DNA of 64,000 nucleotides from Trichococcus shcherbakoviae. Its GTDB lineage: Bacteria > Bacillota > Bacilli > Lactobacillales > Aerococcaceae. Numbering within the stretch: the first letter of the stretch is position 1; each line of letters starts with the position of its first letter. The DNA lies in the NCBI RefSeq assembly GCF_963666195.1, contig NZ_OY762653.1:434001-498000 (forward strand), written 5' to 3'. The position numbers and the translations under genes were made by a program. The notes beneath the pieces were generated by a model. It made no database searches. It worked only from the letters and a program-made list of their open reading frames with translations, and was not told the origin of the DNA. Positions 48,258 through 56,623 of the stretch are shown in pieces.

Positions 48258-48983
48258 ATGAGACCATTAATCGGCATAACCGGCAACCAATTACTAGAAG
48301 CTGTCCCGGCTTTCTCAGGGATATCCGTCGCCTACACCCCCATCGGATTCGTGAAAGGGGTCCAGGCTGCAGGAGGCAATCCGCTGATCATTCCGATCGG
48401 CGCGCCCGAAACGGCAGCGGACTACATCGCCAAAATCGACGGGTTATTATTGACGGGCGGACAGGATGTTTCCCCGAACTTTTACGGCGAAGAACCCAGC
48501 TTGCATATCGGCGCTACCTTCCCTTTGCGCGACGATTTCGAAATGGCGTTAATAGAGGAAGCCTTGAAACAGAAGAAACCGATCCTGGCCGTTTGCCGCG
48601 GCTTGCAGATATTGAACGTCCAGATGGGCGGCAGCCTGTATCAGGACCTTGCGCATGAATATCCGGAAATGCGTATCCAGCATCAACAAAAGACAGATTT
48701 CAAATATGCGACCCACTCCGTCATCGTGATGGAAGGCAGCCACCTCCACGAACTGGTCGGTGAAAAACTGTCGGTGAATTCCTTCCACCATCAAGCGTTG
48801 AAAGTTGTTGCCAAAGGTTTGCAGCCGGTCGGATACAGCCCTGATGGTCTTGTTGAAGCCGTTGAAGCGACTGATCCGGAACAAAGCATCCTCGCCATCC
48901 AATGGCACCCGGAGACGATGATACCGGAAGCTAAAAACATGCGTCTGTTCTTTGAGGATCTGGTCGCGCGGGCTGCGCGCTAG
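48258..48983 (+). CDS. Class I glutamine amidotransferase-like gamma-glutamyl hydrolase (PuuD family)
   Basis: This 241-residue protein belongs to the gamma-glutamyl-gamma-aminobutyrate hydrolase family. The nucleophile Cys113 lies in AVCRGLQILN, and the His-Glu pair in QWHPE near 221-225; GLLLTGGQDV is the oxyanion part. It may remove gamma-glutamyl groups from amines or peptides; no putrescine pathway genes are beside it, so the substrate is open. AAAGGAAG precedes the ATG. Array A7 and a terminator follow. Confidence 0.9.
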   Translation: MRPLIGITGNQLLEAVPAFSGISVAYTPIGFVKGVQAAGGNPLIIPIGAPETAADYIAKIDGLLLTGGQDVSPNFYGEEPSLHIGATFPLRDDFEMALIEEALKQKKPILAVCRGLQILNVQMGGSLYQDLAHEYPEMRIQHQQKTDFKYATHSVIVMEGSHLHELVGEKLSVNSFHHQALKVVAKGLQPVGYSPDGLVEAVEATDPEQSILAIQWHPETMIPEAKNMRLFFEDLVARAAR

Positions 48984-49029
48984 GAGGATTTCGGTTTTCG
49001 GATTCGGATCTCGGGTTTCGGGTCACCAG

Positions 49030-49205
49030 CTCCGGCGAGGGAACCTTGGCCGGAGTTGGTGGCGGAATAGTTTCGCGTCCTCCGGTGAGGAAACGTTCGC
49101 CGGAGGATCGCACAGGATAATCCGTTTTCCTCCGGCTAAATCCCTCTCACAGGAGAAAAGAACAGTTCCTGGCCGGCTCCTCCGGCCGACCCGGCCTTCG
49201 CCGGA
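49030..49205. repeat. Hairpin array A7 (4 units, exactly 50-bp period)
   Basis: Units lie at 49030-49055, 49080-49105, 49130-49155 and 49180-49205. The second and third carry the matched outer pairs TCCTCC/GGAGGA and TTCCTCC/GGAGAA. The array lies between the stop codon of the hydrolase gene and its terminator, so it is transcribed. Confidence 0.87.
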
Positions 49206-49221
49206 ACACAATTAAAAATCA

Positions 49222-49264
49222 AAAAGGCAAGCACTCGGACACGATGTCCGCATGCTTGCCTTTT
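49222..49264. terminator. Bidirectional terminator between the hydrolase gene and gcvH
   Basis: AAAAGGCAAGCA and TGCTTGCCTTTT arms (with inner GGACA/TGTCC) lie between convergent genes. Confidence 0.9.
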
Positions 49265-49281
49265 CATCTTTTCACATTCTT

Positions 49282-49638
49282 CTAAAGTCCGGATTCATTC
49301 TGCAAAGCTTCGAAATCTTCAGTAGATACGTCCGTCAGCTCGACGATCCAGTTCATTGCTGCATCTGTGCTGTTCAGGTTCTCCGGATTGTTTTCCAATG
49401 CTTCGTTGACTGCCGTAACCGTACCGGCCAATGGAGAAGCCAGGTCGGTCATCGCTTTAGCGGCTTCGACGCCGATCAGCGTGTCGGTCGTTTTGATTGC
49501 GCCCGTTTCAGGAAGATCGATGAAGCTGACTTCGCCCAGATCGTCCTGGCCTTTTTCGGATAGGCCGACGATGTATTTGTCCGCTTCCTTTTTGATCCAG
49601 AAGCCGTTCTCACTGTATTTCACTGTATTTTCAGTCAT
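49282..49638 (-). CDS. gcvH: GcvH-like lipoyl carrier protein
   Basis: This 118-residue protein has the lipoylation site Lys61 in GVEAAKAMTDLASPL and the usual beta-barrel around it. No glycine cleavage genes gcvT or gcvP are near. In Gram-positive bacteria GcvH also serves as the lipoyl donor or relay for 2-oxoacid dehydrogenases. It is the last gene of rodA-arsC/spx-gcvH. Confidence 0.93.
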   Translation of the reverse strand: MTENTVKYSENGFWIKKEADKYIVGLSEKGQDDLGEVSFIDLPETGAIKTTDTLIGVEAAKAMTDLASPLAGTVTAVNEALENNPENLNSTDAAMNWIVELTDVSTEDFEALQNESGL

Positions 49639-49655
49639 GTTTTTCCCTCCTTCGT

Positions 49656-50009
49656 TTATTTCCAGGTCGTGCTAAATTTCTCTTCATCGTGGCCGACCGT
49701 GATCTGTGTGCCGTCCGTTACGAATGGCCGTCGGATCAGCATGCCGTCCGATTCCAGCAGGTCAAGCGCTTCTTCAAGTTCCATGCTGTCGAGTTTGTCC
49801 TTCAGTTGCATTTCCTTGTACAGATTCCCGCTCGTGTTGAACATACGGCGAAGCGTCAAATTGCCGGATGCAATCGCTTGGCGGATGCTTTCACGATCGG
49901 GACGCTCTTCACGGATGTCCTTCAATTCGTAGGCGATGCCTTCTTCGTCGAACCAAGCGCGCGTTTTTTTGCAGGTCGAGCATTGGGGATGTTGGTAAAT
50001 TGTGATCAT
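49656..50009 (-). CDS. ArsC/Spx-family thioredoxin-fold protein
   Basis: This 117-residue protein has a CxxC (CSTCKKT, Cys10 and Cys13), DIREERPD and the cis-Pro region RRPFV, as in the YffB/arsenate-reductase-like group and Spx. The residues used by Spx to bind RNA polymerase cannot be confirmed. The pairing with gcvH 17 bp downstream is common in Bacillota, which suggests a redox task rather than arsenate reduction. Confidence 0.88.
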   Translation of the reverse strand: MITIYQHPQCSTCKKTRAWFDEEGIAYELKDIREERPDRESIRQAIASGNLTLRRMFNTSGNLYKEMQLKDKLDSMELEEALDLLESDGMLIRRPFVTDGTQITVGHDEEKFSTTWK

Positions 50010-50033
50010 ATAAGTGCCTCCTTGGGTTTAGAT

Positions 50034-51230
50034 TCAGATTCCGAAATGTTCGTCCTCTTCCGAGAACATGTAGCTGCGGTAATGGTAGCGCATCGACATG
50101 ACCAGTCCGATCCCCAGCATATTGCCGAGTAGCGCCGAGCCACCTTGCGAGATGAACGGCAACGGGATACCGGTGATCGGCAACAACCCGATCGTCATGC
50201 CAATATTTTCCAATACGTGGAACAGGATCATCATGATGACGCCTGTCGCCATGTAGGCATAAAATTCATTTTTCGTGTCAAAACAGATGCGGATCATTTG
50301 GTAAATCAGCAGAAAATAGATAAAAATGAGAAAACAACCGCCGATGAAACCGAAATTCTCGCCGATAGTGGAAAAGATCATATCGGAGACGCGCACCGGC
50401 ACGTAGACTTCGGAAACGCCAAGGCCTTTGCCGAACAGTTTGCCTGATCCGATCGCTTTCATGCTTTGCGCCAATTGATAGGCATCCCCGGTACTGTCCC
50501 CAAACGGGTCGAGCCAGGAATCGATCCGGGCGAATTGGTAATTCTGGAAACCGAAATTCAGGAGCACTTCGCGGTTGTAGACGACCAAGTAGATGAGCAG
50601 CGTTCCGAGGGCCCCGATCGTCCCGAATACGGGAAGCAGGATTTTCCAGGATACACCGGAAAGGAACGTCATGCCGATGATGATCGCCAGAAAAACGAGT
50701 GTCGTACCGAGGTCGTTCTGCAGGATGACCAAAAGGAGCGGCGGCGCCGACCACATGGCGATCTTCAGCAGCAGGTTCATGTCGGTCTTTTCGGTCCGGT
50801 CATCAATCTGCATATTGTGTTCGGTGATGACCCGCGCCAACATGATGATGAGCGCAACTTTCACGACTTCGGACGGCTGAAAAGTGACCCCACCGAAGCG
50901 GAACCAACTTTTTGCCCCTTGGAGATAGTAAGTATTGCGGTCATAGAAGATCAGGACCAGGAACAGAAGCAGGATGCCGGCCCCATATGCGATCGGGGCA
51001 ACTTTCCAAAGTTGTTCAGAATCGAAATGCATCACGATGGCGGCGGCGATGATGCCGATACCATACCAGACGATCTGCATGATGGTCGTACTGATGTCAC
51101 CATCCGTCTGCAGGACGGTCGTTGAATAAATCGTCAGGACGCTGATGATGGCCAGAAGGAATACGGACAGGATAATGCCGTAATCGATCTTCGAAACATC
51201 CGCATTCTGCGTAGTTTGTTGATTTCGCAT
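50034..51230 (-). CDS. rodA: Rod-shape peptidoglycan polymerase RodA (SEDS family)
   Basis: This 398-residue membrane protein has about ten segments and SEDS motifs (KSWFRFGGVTFQPSEVVK near 130, the C-terminal GIPLPFISQGGSALLGNM). It polymerises glycan strands together with a class B penicillin-binding protein for side-wall growth. FtsW is the alternative, but the size and short tail favour RodA. Confidence 0.92.
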   Translation of the reverse strand: MRNQQTTQNADVSKIDYGIILSVFLLAIISVLTIYSTTVLQTDGDISTTIMQIVWYGIGIIAAAIVMHFDSEQLWKVAPIAYGAGILLLFLVLIFYDRNTYYLQGAKSWFRFGGVTFQPSEVVKVALIIMLARVITEHNMQIDDRTEKTDMNLLLKIAMWSAPPLLLVILQNDLGTTLVFLAIIIGMTFLSGVSWKILLPVFGTIGALGTLLIYLVVYNREVLLNFGFQNYQFARIDSWLDPFGDSTGDAYQLAQSMKAIGSGKLFGKGLGVSEVYVPVRVSDMIFSTIGENFGFIGGCFLIFIYFLLIYQMIRICFDTKNEFYAYMATGVIMMILFHVLENIGMTIGLLPITGIPLPFISQGGSALLGNMLGIGLVMSMRYHYRSYMFSEEDEHFGI

Positions 51231-51292
51231 GATTAAATCCTTTCTTTCAAAAACAATAGGCGTGCTATCCTTTCATTATATAGAAACTTCGC

Positions 51293-51343
51293 ACAAAAAA
51301 AAAGGCGCCGAGGTTTAAAAAAACCTAAACCTCTTTGCCCTGT
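51293..51343 (-). terminator. Terminator of the BrkB/YihY-family gene
   Basis: GAGGTTTA and TAAACCTC arms with extra outer pairs (GGC/GCC) are followed on the minus strand by a T9 run. Confidence 0.88.
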
Positions 51344-51357
51344 CTTTCTGGATTCGA

Positions 51358-52347
51358 TCATATATCTGCCTGTTTGTTCGTTTGGATACGCAGTTTTTTA
51401 CGGATCAGACGCCGTTTCAGAGATTGCTCGTTGACACTCAGCGCCAATGCGTTCTTCGAATAACGGATTAAGTAGCGGCTCTCTTCCTTCAGCGCGACCG
51501 GCAACGGCTGGAAGTAATGGTACAGCATCACATTCAAGAAGCCACCAAGAATCAGCACCGTTCCCATCAGATACAACCACAACAGCAACGTGATCACGAC
51601 CCCGATCGCACTGTTACCGATGGCCTGATTGCCGGCGACACCGACATACAAGGAGAACAGCTGCGAAATCAAGAGGAAGCCGATCGTTGCGAACGCTGCA
51701 CCCGGTAGCGAATATTTAAATGACCAGCGCACATTCGGCACCACGTAATAAATGACTGTCATGATAATGGCGATGATCAAAAAGGCAACGATCCAGCGGA
51801 AATTTTCGAAGGCTGTGATGAAGTCCAACTGGATGGACAAAAACTCTTCGAAGAAATCCCGGATATACCTGCCGAACATGAACAGGAAAGCGACAAACGC
51901 AATCATGGCGACAAGCAGAAAGGCGATCACGAACGAAAAGATTCTGTGGACGATGAAATTTTTCCGCATCTTCGTGTTGTACACTTGATTCAAAACGTTC
52001 TGGAAGACATTGAATGCTTTCGACGCCGTCCAGATCGACAGCACTAGTCCGAATGAAACGACCCCACTGCTGCCACTGTTCAAGTATTGTTCCAGTATCG
52101 GGGTGAGTGTATTGCTGACTTCAAGCGGTAGGGCCATCTCCACGTAGGAGAGTACCTGCTCCCGCGGCAAAGGTAATAACGGGATGATGTTCCCCAGCAA
52201 CAACAGTGTAGGAAGCAGCGCCAACAAAACATAGTACGCCATCTCAGCCGACTGTCGCCCGATTTCCATCCGGCCCCAATGTTGCTGGAAAAGGACCATG
52301 ATTTGGCGAATTTTTGGATTCTTGATGTATTTTCTTAATGCGTTCAT
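51358..52347 (-). CDS. YihY/BrkB-family membrane protein
   Basis: This 329-residue protein has six membrane segments, the family start (SAEMAYYVLLALLPTLLLL) and GGFLNVMLYHYF near the end. The name virulence factor BrkB is historical and RNase BN has been withdrawn; the activity is unknown. It stands alone with its own terminator. Confidence 0.9.
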   Translation of the reverse strand: MNALRKYIKNPKIRQIMVLFQQHWGRMEIGRQSAEMAYYVLLALLPTLLLLGNIIPLLPLPREQVLSYVEMALPLEVSNTLTPILEQYLNSGSSGVVSFGLVLSIWTASKAFNVFQNVLNQVYNTKMRKNFIVHRIFSFVIAFLLVAMIAFVAFLFMFGRYIRDFFEEFLSIQLDFITAFENFRWIVAFLIIAIIMTVIYYVVPNVRWSFKYSLPGAAFATIGFLLISQLFSLYVGVAGNQAIGNSAIGVVITLLLWLYLMGTVLILGGFLNVMLYHYFQPLPVALKEESRYLIRYSKNALALSVNEQSLKRRLIRKKLRIQTNKQADI

Positions 52348-52448
52348 TTGCTTTTTCCTCCCGCCAAGATCTATAGCTTAATCATAGACAAAAGCAGCTG
52401 GAAATGCCACAGAAAAGCTGTGGAAAGATGAAGATGGCTTGGAAACGA

Positions 52449-52625
52449 TCCCCTTCTTGGGTCCTCCCCGGGAAAAATTGGTTTGGATACAGAAAAATTA
52501 CCGGTGAACACGGCTTCGCCGGGAAATAAGGTCTTGTTTCGATGCTGATTCCCGGTGAACGGGACCTCGTCGGGAAATCTGTTCTCATTTTGATGCGAAT
52601 TCTCGATGAACTAGCCCTCACCGGG
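52449..52625. repeat. Hairpin array A8 (4 units, 50-51-bp period), variant arms
   Basis: Units lie at about 52449-52474, 52499-52524, 52550-52575 and 52600-52625. Here the arms are TTCCCGG and CCGGGAA instead of CTCCGG and CCGGAG, a coordinated change on both sides in all units, while period and loop pattern (GGTGAAC.GG.CT) are kept. Confidence 0.85.
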
Positions 52626-52667
52626 AATTCGACATTCTGTTTGTTCCAAAACTATATAACCGCGAAA

Positions 52668-52713
52668 AAAAAACAGCCCTCCGCCAGCAACTAAGCTGCG
52701 GGAGAGCTGCCTT
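52668..52713 (-). terminator. ilvE terminator
   Basis: On the minus strand CAGCTCTCCCGCAGC pairs with GCTGGCGGAGGGCTG, followed by T9, 15 bp beyond the stop. Confidence 0.88.
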
Positions 52714-52727
52714 TCCATCTATCTAGT

Positions 52728-53777
52728 TTAGTCTACTTTCACGATCCAACCTTCCGGCGCTTCTAAGTCGCCGAATTGGATGCCGGTCAGCTCTTCATAC
52801 AATTTGCGCGTCACAGGTCCGACTTCTGTTTCGGAATTGAAGACGTGGAAATTGTCGCCGTACTGGATGCCGCCGATCGGAGAGATGACTGCGGCTGTAC
52901 CGCAGGCGCCGGCTTCGCTGAACTCATCCAGCTTGTCGATGAAGACATCGCCTTCTTCGACTTCCATTCCCAAGTGATGCTCAGCCAAATACAACAAGGA
53001 ATATTTGGTGATGCTCGGCAAGATCGATGGTGATTTTGGCGTCACGAAACGGTTGTCCTTCGTGATGCCGAAGAAGTTCGCGGAGCCCACTTCTTCGATC
53101 TTCGTGTGCGTTGCTGGATCAAGATAGATGCAGTCGCTGAAGTTGCGATCATGCGCTTCTTTACCAGGCAACAAGCTGCTTGCGTAGTTACCGCCGACCT
53201 TGGCTGCACCCGTGCCGTGCGGAGCGGCGCGGTCGTAGTCGGACACGATGAAGTTCGTTGGCGTCAAGCCGCCTTTGAAATATGGGCCAACCGGCATCGC
53301 GAAGATGGAGAAGATGTATTCGGTCGCTGGGCTGACGCCGATGTTGTCGCCGACACCCATCAAGTAAGGGCGCAGATAGAGTGTGCTGCCGGTGTTGTAT
53401 GGCGGTACCCATTTTTCATTGGCTTTGACTACCGCTTTAGCGGCTTCGACAAATTTTTCCACCGGATACTCAGGCATCAACAGGCGTTGGCAGCTGTTGA
53501 TCATCCGCTTGGCATTTTCGTCCGGACGGAACAGGTTGATGCTGCCGTCTTTTGTACGATACGCCTTCATCCCCTCGAAGCAGGATTGGCCGTAGTGCAG
53601 TACTGGAGACCCTTCGCTGATGTGGACTTTGTTGTCGGTCGTCATTTCGCCATCGTCCCATTTTCCGTCTTTCCAATAAGAAATGAAGCGGTAATCCGTC
53701 TTGATATAAGTGAAGCCTAGATTTTCCCAATCGATGTTCAACGCTTTTTGTTCTGCTGTCTGTGTCATTTCTGTCAT
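52728..53777 (-). CDS. ilvE: Branched-chain amino acid aminotransferase
   Basis: This 349-residue fold-type IV PLP enzyme interconverts Leu, Ile, Val and their 2-oxo acids. Signatures include YGQSCFEGMKAYRT near 77-90, the PLP Lys in AAKVGGNYASSL near 200, and EVGSANFFGI. GGAG lies 8 nt before the ATG at 53777. Expression appears to be set by an attenuator with a branched-chain-rich leader peptide directly upstream. Confidence 0.96.
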   Translation of the reverse strand: MTEMTQTAEQKALNIDWENLGFTYIKTDYRFISYWKDGKWDDGEMTTDNKVHISEGSPVLHYGQSCFEGMKAYRTKDGSINLFRPDENAKRMINSCQRLLMPEYPVEKFVEAAKAVVKANEKWVPPYNTGSTLYLRPYLMGVGDNIGVSPATEYIFSIFAMPVGPYFKGGLTPTNFIVSDYDRAAPHGTGAAKVGGNYASSLLPGKEAHDRNFSDCIYLDPATHTKIEEVGSANFFGITKDNRFVTPKSPSILPSITKYSLLYLAEHHLGMEVEEGDVFIDKLDEFSEAGACGTAAVISPIGGIQYGDNFHVFNSETEVGPVTRKLYEELTGIQFGDLEAPEGWIVKVD

Positions 53778-53817
53778 CCAAACCACTCCATATCTATATT
53801 ATTTACCTGTCATACTG

Positions 53818-53880
53818 AACGAAAAAAAGAACAAGCCTATGTGATTAGGCTCATTCTTTAATGAGAGCCCAATGAAACGG
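53818..53880 (-). promoter_or_regulatory. Attenuator of ilvE: terminator with overlapping antiterminator
   Basis: On the minus strand AATGAGCCTA pairs with TAGGCTTGTT, followed by T7 (terminator). The same AATGAGCC can pair instead with GGCTCTCATT just upstream, giving a competing hairpin. Ribosome position on the leader ORF would choose between them. Confidence 0.78.
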
Positions 53881-53917
53881 AAAGAGGACTCTACTTGTAA
53901 TAAGTAAGAATCCTGGG

Positions 53918-54007
53918 CTAAATCACTTTTAGAATGACTAGGGAATCGAATGAGAACGACGCTCTCTTTTTGTTTTGTAACGTACACATTCCGCAAGTCG
54001 CATCCAT
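53918..54007 (-). CDS. ilvE leader peptide, 29 residues
   Basis: The ORF starts with ATG at 54007, 9 nt after AGGGGG, and ends with TAG at 53918. Its last eight residues are SLVILKVI, that is, six branched-chain codons (CTA, GTC, ATT, CTA, GTG, ATT) just before the stop. It lies between a strong promoter and the terminator/antiterminator. This is the layout of ribosome-mediated attenuation known for ilv-leu leaders; low charged Leu, Val or Ile tRNA would stall the ribosome and let RNA polymerase pass. Confidence 0.72.
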   Translation of the reverse strand: MDATCGMCTLQNKKRASFSFDSLVILKVI

Positions 54008-54045
54008 TCTCATTCTCCCCCTTCTGTTTGTTAGATTATGATGTA

Positions 54046-54074
54046 ATTCTATGCCTGTATCTAATGAATGTCAA
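54046..54074 (-). promoter_or_regulatory. Promoter of the ilvE leader
   Basis: TTGACA (54074-54069) and TAGAAT (54051-54046) are 17 bp apart on the minus strand, about 40 bp before the leader ATG. Confidence 0.85.
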
Positions 54075-54124
54075 ATGCTTTTTTCATCGATTTGTAATAA
54101 AGAGACTTTGAAACGAACAGAAAA

Positions 54125-55072
54125 TCATTTCGGCAAGCGGTACGACGCTGGGAAAGCTTGCTGGATTAAAGCGATGTCCTCTGCATCCAAACGGACTTCT
54201 GCGGCTTCGAGGTTTTCGAGCACTTGCTGTCGGTTGCGTGCGCCCGGAATGACGGCGTCGACGACATCTTTCGACAGATAATAGGCCAAAACGACATTCT
54301 GCAACCCGGTCCGGTGCTTCACGGCGAGCGGCCGGATCTGATCCACACGCTTCAGGATATCTTTGTAGGTTTCGCCCTGGAACTGCGGACGCTGCTGTTG
54401 TTTCTCCGACAGGACCGAAGCCTCCGTGTACTTGCCGGCCAGCAGACCGGATGCGAACGGGAAGTACGGGATGAAGGAGATGCCCTGTTCGCGGCAGTAA
54501 GGGAACAGTTTTTCTTCGGCCGACTGGTTCAAGAGGTTGTATTCATCCTGGACAACGTCGATATAGCCGTTGGCGTTGCCTTCCTTAAGCTGCTCCAGAT
54601 TGAAATTGGAGACGCCGATGGCACGGATCTTCCCTTGTTCCTTCAGTCGATGCAGCGCGCCGACCGCTTCGGCTTTGGGTGTCGCTTCATCCGGAAAATG
54701 GATGTAGTAAAGTTCGATATGATCGGTCTGCAGACGTCTCAGGCTGTTCTCGACCTGCTCCGTCAGAAAAGCCGGATTGTTGTTCAGGACGATGCCGGCT
54801 TCGGTCACCTCGTGTGCGCCTTTTGTGGCGATGACCACGTTGTTGCGCAGGTTGTGTTCCTTCAGCGTCTTGCCGATGATCGTTTCGGAAGTGCCCATTC
54901 CATACATAAACGCCGTATCGATGAAGTTCAAGCCCTTATCGATCGCGCTCAGCAGCACATCGCCGCCGTATTCGGTGTTCGTTTCCGTATTGGCTGCAGC
55001 GATTTTATTCGCCCCCAGCCCGATCGGATGGATCAGTAGGTCGGTTCTTCCCAATTTCACAAGTTCTGTCAT
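54125..55072 (-). CDS. Aldo/keto reductase (YdbC/AKR13-like)
   Basis: This 315-residue reductase has the catalytic set in DTAFMYGMG (Asp and Tyr near 52-57), ATKG with Lys near 84, and IHFPD in place of the usual H-x-D setting, with GVSNFN at 158-163 and the C-terminal nucleotide-binding IPGARN. It differs from the enzyme at 12600 in subfamily. It stands alone and no MerR-type promoter is visible upstream. Confidence 0.92.
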   Translation of the reverse strand: MTELVKLGRTDLLIHPIGLGANKIAAANTETNTEYGGDVLLSAIDKGLNFIDTAFMYGMGTSETIIGKTLKEHNLRNNVVIATKGAHEVTEAGIVLNNNPAFLTEQVENSLRRLQTDHIELYYIHFPDEATPKAEAVGALHRLKEQGKIRAIGVSNFNLEQLKEGNANGYIDVVQDEYNLLNQSAEEKLFPYCREQGISFIPYFPFASGLLAGKYTEASVLSEKQQQRPQFQGETYKDILKRVDQIRPLAVKHRTGLQNVVLAYYLSKDVVDAVIPGARNRQQVLENLEAAEVRLDAEDIALIQQAFPASYRLPK

Positions 55073-55115
55073 ATCGTTTCCCCTTTCCTTACCCGTTCAT
55101 TTATTCATTCGTTTA

Positions 55116-55652
55116 TTATTTGCCAAGATGGACCCGTTTGGACCAGAAGCCGCCGTGAATGTACTTGGGATCGTATGAAACCATGAAGGCTTTCGGATCG
55201 ATTTCCAACACTTTGTTCTGCAGGTGGCGTTCAGCTTTCCGCGTCAGCAGGATTTCAAGTACGAGACGCTCCCCATCCCTTCCGTGGGCTCTGTAGCAAG
55301 AGACCCCGTAACCAAAATCGCGCAGCAAGTTCGGCATCGGGCTGTCCACGTCCTGCGTCATAACTGTGATCATGGTGTAACCCAGCGCGAGCAAATCCTC
55401 GATTTTGATGCCGATAGCGATGCCGGCGCCGTACCCGAGCGCATAGGCTGCCAGATTGAGCGGGTTGTCGAGACTGTTCATGACCATCGACAGACCCAAA
55501 ACATAGATGACGATTTCCACCATACTCAATAGTGACGCCAAAATGCGGTAGCCTTTTATAGTCAACATGAACCGGATCGTGTTCATTGTCACATAGCTCA
55601 GACTGATCGCGAATATTTTCGCCAATAATACCAAATCGAAAATCATCATCAC
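55116..55652 (-). CDS. UPF0316/DUF2179-family membrane protein
   Basis: This 178-residue protein has three membrane segments in its first 105 residues and a small C-terminal DUF2179 domain (RLVLEILLTRKAERHLQNKVLEID, ending GGFWSKR). The same domain ends YitT-type proteins and binds nucleotides or small ligands in some. The function is unknown. GAGGGTG precedes the ATG. Confidence 0.88.
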   Translation of the reverse strand: MMMIFDLVLLAKIFAISLSYVTMNTIRFMLTIKGYRILASLLSMVEIVIYVLGLSMVMNSLDNPLNLAAYALGYGAGIAIGIKIEDLLALGYTMITVMTQDVDSPMPNLLRDFGYGVSCYRAHGRDGERLVLEILLTRKAERHLQNKVLEIDPKAFMVSYDPKYIHGGFWSKRVHLGK

Positions 55653-55682
55653 CCTCTCCCTTTTTAATTCAAAGCTATCCTC

Positions 55683-56198
55683 TTAGTATTGTGCAGGATG
55701 GCGGGTGTATTCCCCTGTTAAGATATCCATTTCCAGCAATTCTCCGGTAGTTCCGTTGTAACGGTAAAAACCGACGGAGCTGGCTACATCTGTGCCGTTT
55801 TCGCGGACGTTGATGGTGACTTCATTGGCTTCGACCGATTCCACGATGAACAGGTACACATCGCTTTCGACATAGCCTGTCAATTGCGTGATTGTTTGTT
55901 TCGCCTCGGTGATCAGCGTTGACTCTTCAGTAGTCTTGGCAGTATCGGTTGTTGCGGGATCTGCAGTGGTGCTGCTTGCGGACGGCGTTTGTGCCTGTAC
56001 GCTCTCAGCCGCTTCGAGACTGCTGGCTCTTGAAGCAGCTTGGTCGCTCGCTTCGGTCGTCGTTTCTGTATCTGATTGCACTTGCGACGTGCTTGTCGCT
56101 GCCTCGGTAGCTTTCGTGTCTGTTGCCGGGTTTTGGCACGCGACAAGCAGCCATGCTGTTGACCCTAAAAGCAATGCGGATAATCTTTTCTTATGCAT
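55683..56198 (-). CDS. Putative lipoprotein with Ser/Thr/Ala-rich linker
   Basis: This 171-residue protein starts at the ATG at 56198 (AGAGGGG before it) with a lipoprotein signal (LLLGSTAWLLVACQN, Cys21). A long linker of Thr, Ser, Ala and Glu follows to about residue 95, then a compact C-terminal domain (VYLFIVESVEANEVTINVREN) that may be a small beta-sheet domain. I do not recognise a function. Confidence 0.82.
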   Translation of the reverse strand: MHKKRLSALLLGSTAWLLVACQNPATDTKATEAATSTSQVQSDTETTTEASDQAASRASSLEAAESVQAQTPSASSTTADPATTDTAKTTEESTLITEAKQTITQLTGYVESDVYLFIVESVEANEVTINVRENGTDVASSVGFYRYNGTTGELLEMDILTGEYTRHPAQY

Positions 56199-56400
56199 AA
56201 TTTCCCCTCTTTCATCCAATATATGATTCCATTGTACCTTTTTTGCGGAAAAAATGCTTTTCCCATCCATCAACTTAATCGAACCTTTACAATTTTATTG
56301 GATGCGGTGCAATATTGCGGCAACTCATTCGGTTTGCCCGCTTCGATCAAATTTGGCAAAAAGCGGCTGCCGAAGAAGAGCAATGCAAACTGGCTCTCAG

Positions 56401-56527
56401 CTCCGGCGAGGGTCCGTTCGCCGGAGTTGACCGGTAATAGATGGGCGCTCCTCCGATGAGGCTCCTGCCATCGGAGGAGACCATCCAAATGCGATCCTGT
56501 CCTCCGGCGAAACACCCCTCACCGGAG
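56401..56527. repeat. Hairpin array A9 (3 units, 50-51-bp period)
   Basis: Units lie at 56401-56426, 56451-56476 and 56502-56527. The middle unit reads CTCCTCCGATG...CATCGGAGGAG: the internal C-to-A type change in one arm is matched in the other, which is strong evidence for a selected stem. Confidence 0.88.
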
Positions 56528-56556
56528 GACGACAATCATTATGCGCCCCGAAAAGC

Positions 56557-56585
56557 AAAAAAGCACCCCAGCGAGGGTGCTTTTT
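56557..56585 (-). terminator. Terminator of the dapH-deacetylase operon
   Basis: AAAAGCACCC and GGGTGCTTTTT arms lie 39 bp beyond the stop. Confidence 0.9.
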
Positions 56586-56623
56586 GGTTGTATGTTGTGT
56601 GTTCGGTAACTTGCTGTTGGCTT

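Noticed and set aside
49030-49205. Regular hairpin units with equal spacers as a CRISPR array
   Set aside because: The units are only 26-27 nt, differ from each other at many positions, come in threes or fours at ten places, and no cas gene is present.
53799-53996. 65-codon minus-strand frame with VVLI before ilvE as a gene or leader
   Set aside because: It starts at a TTG without a ribosome-binding site and runs through the terminator. The overlapping frame 53918-54007 has an ATG, a good site and a stop before the hairpins.
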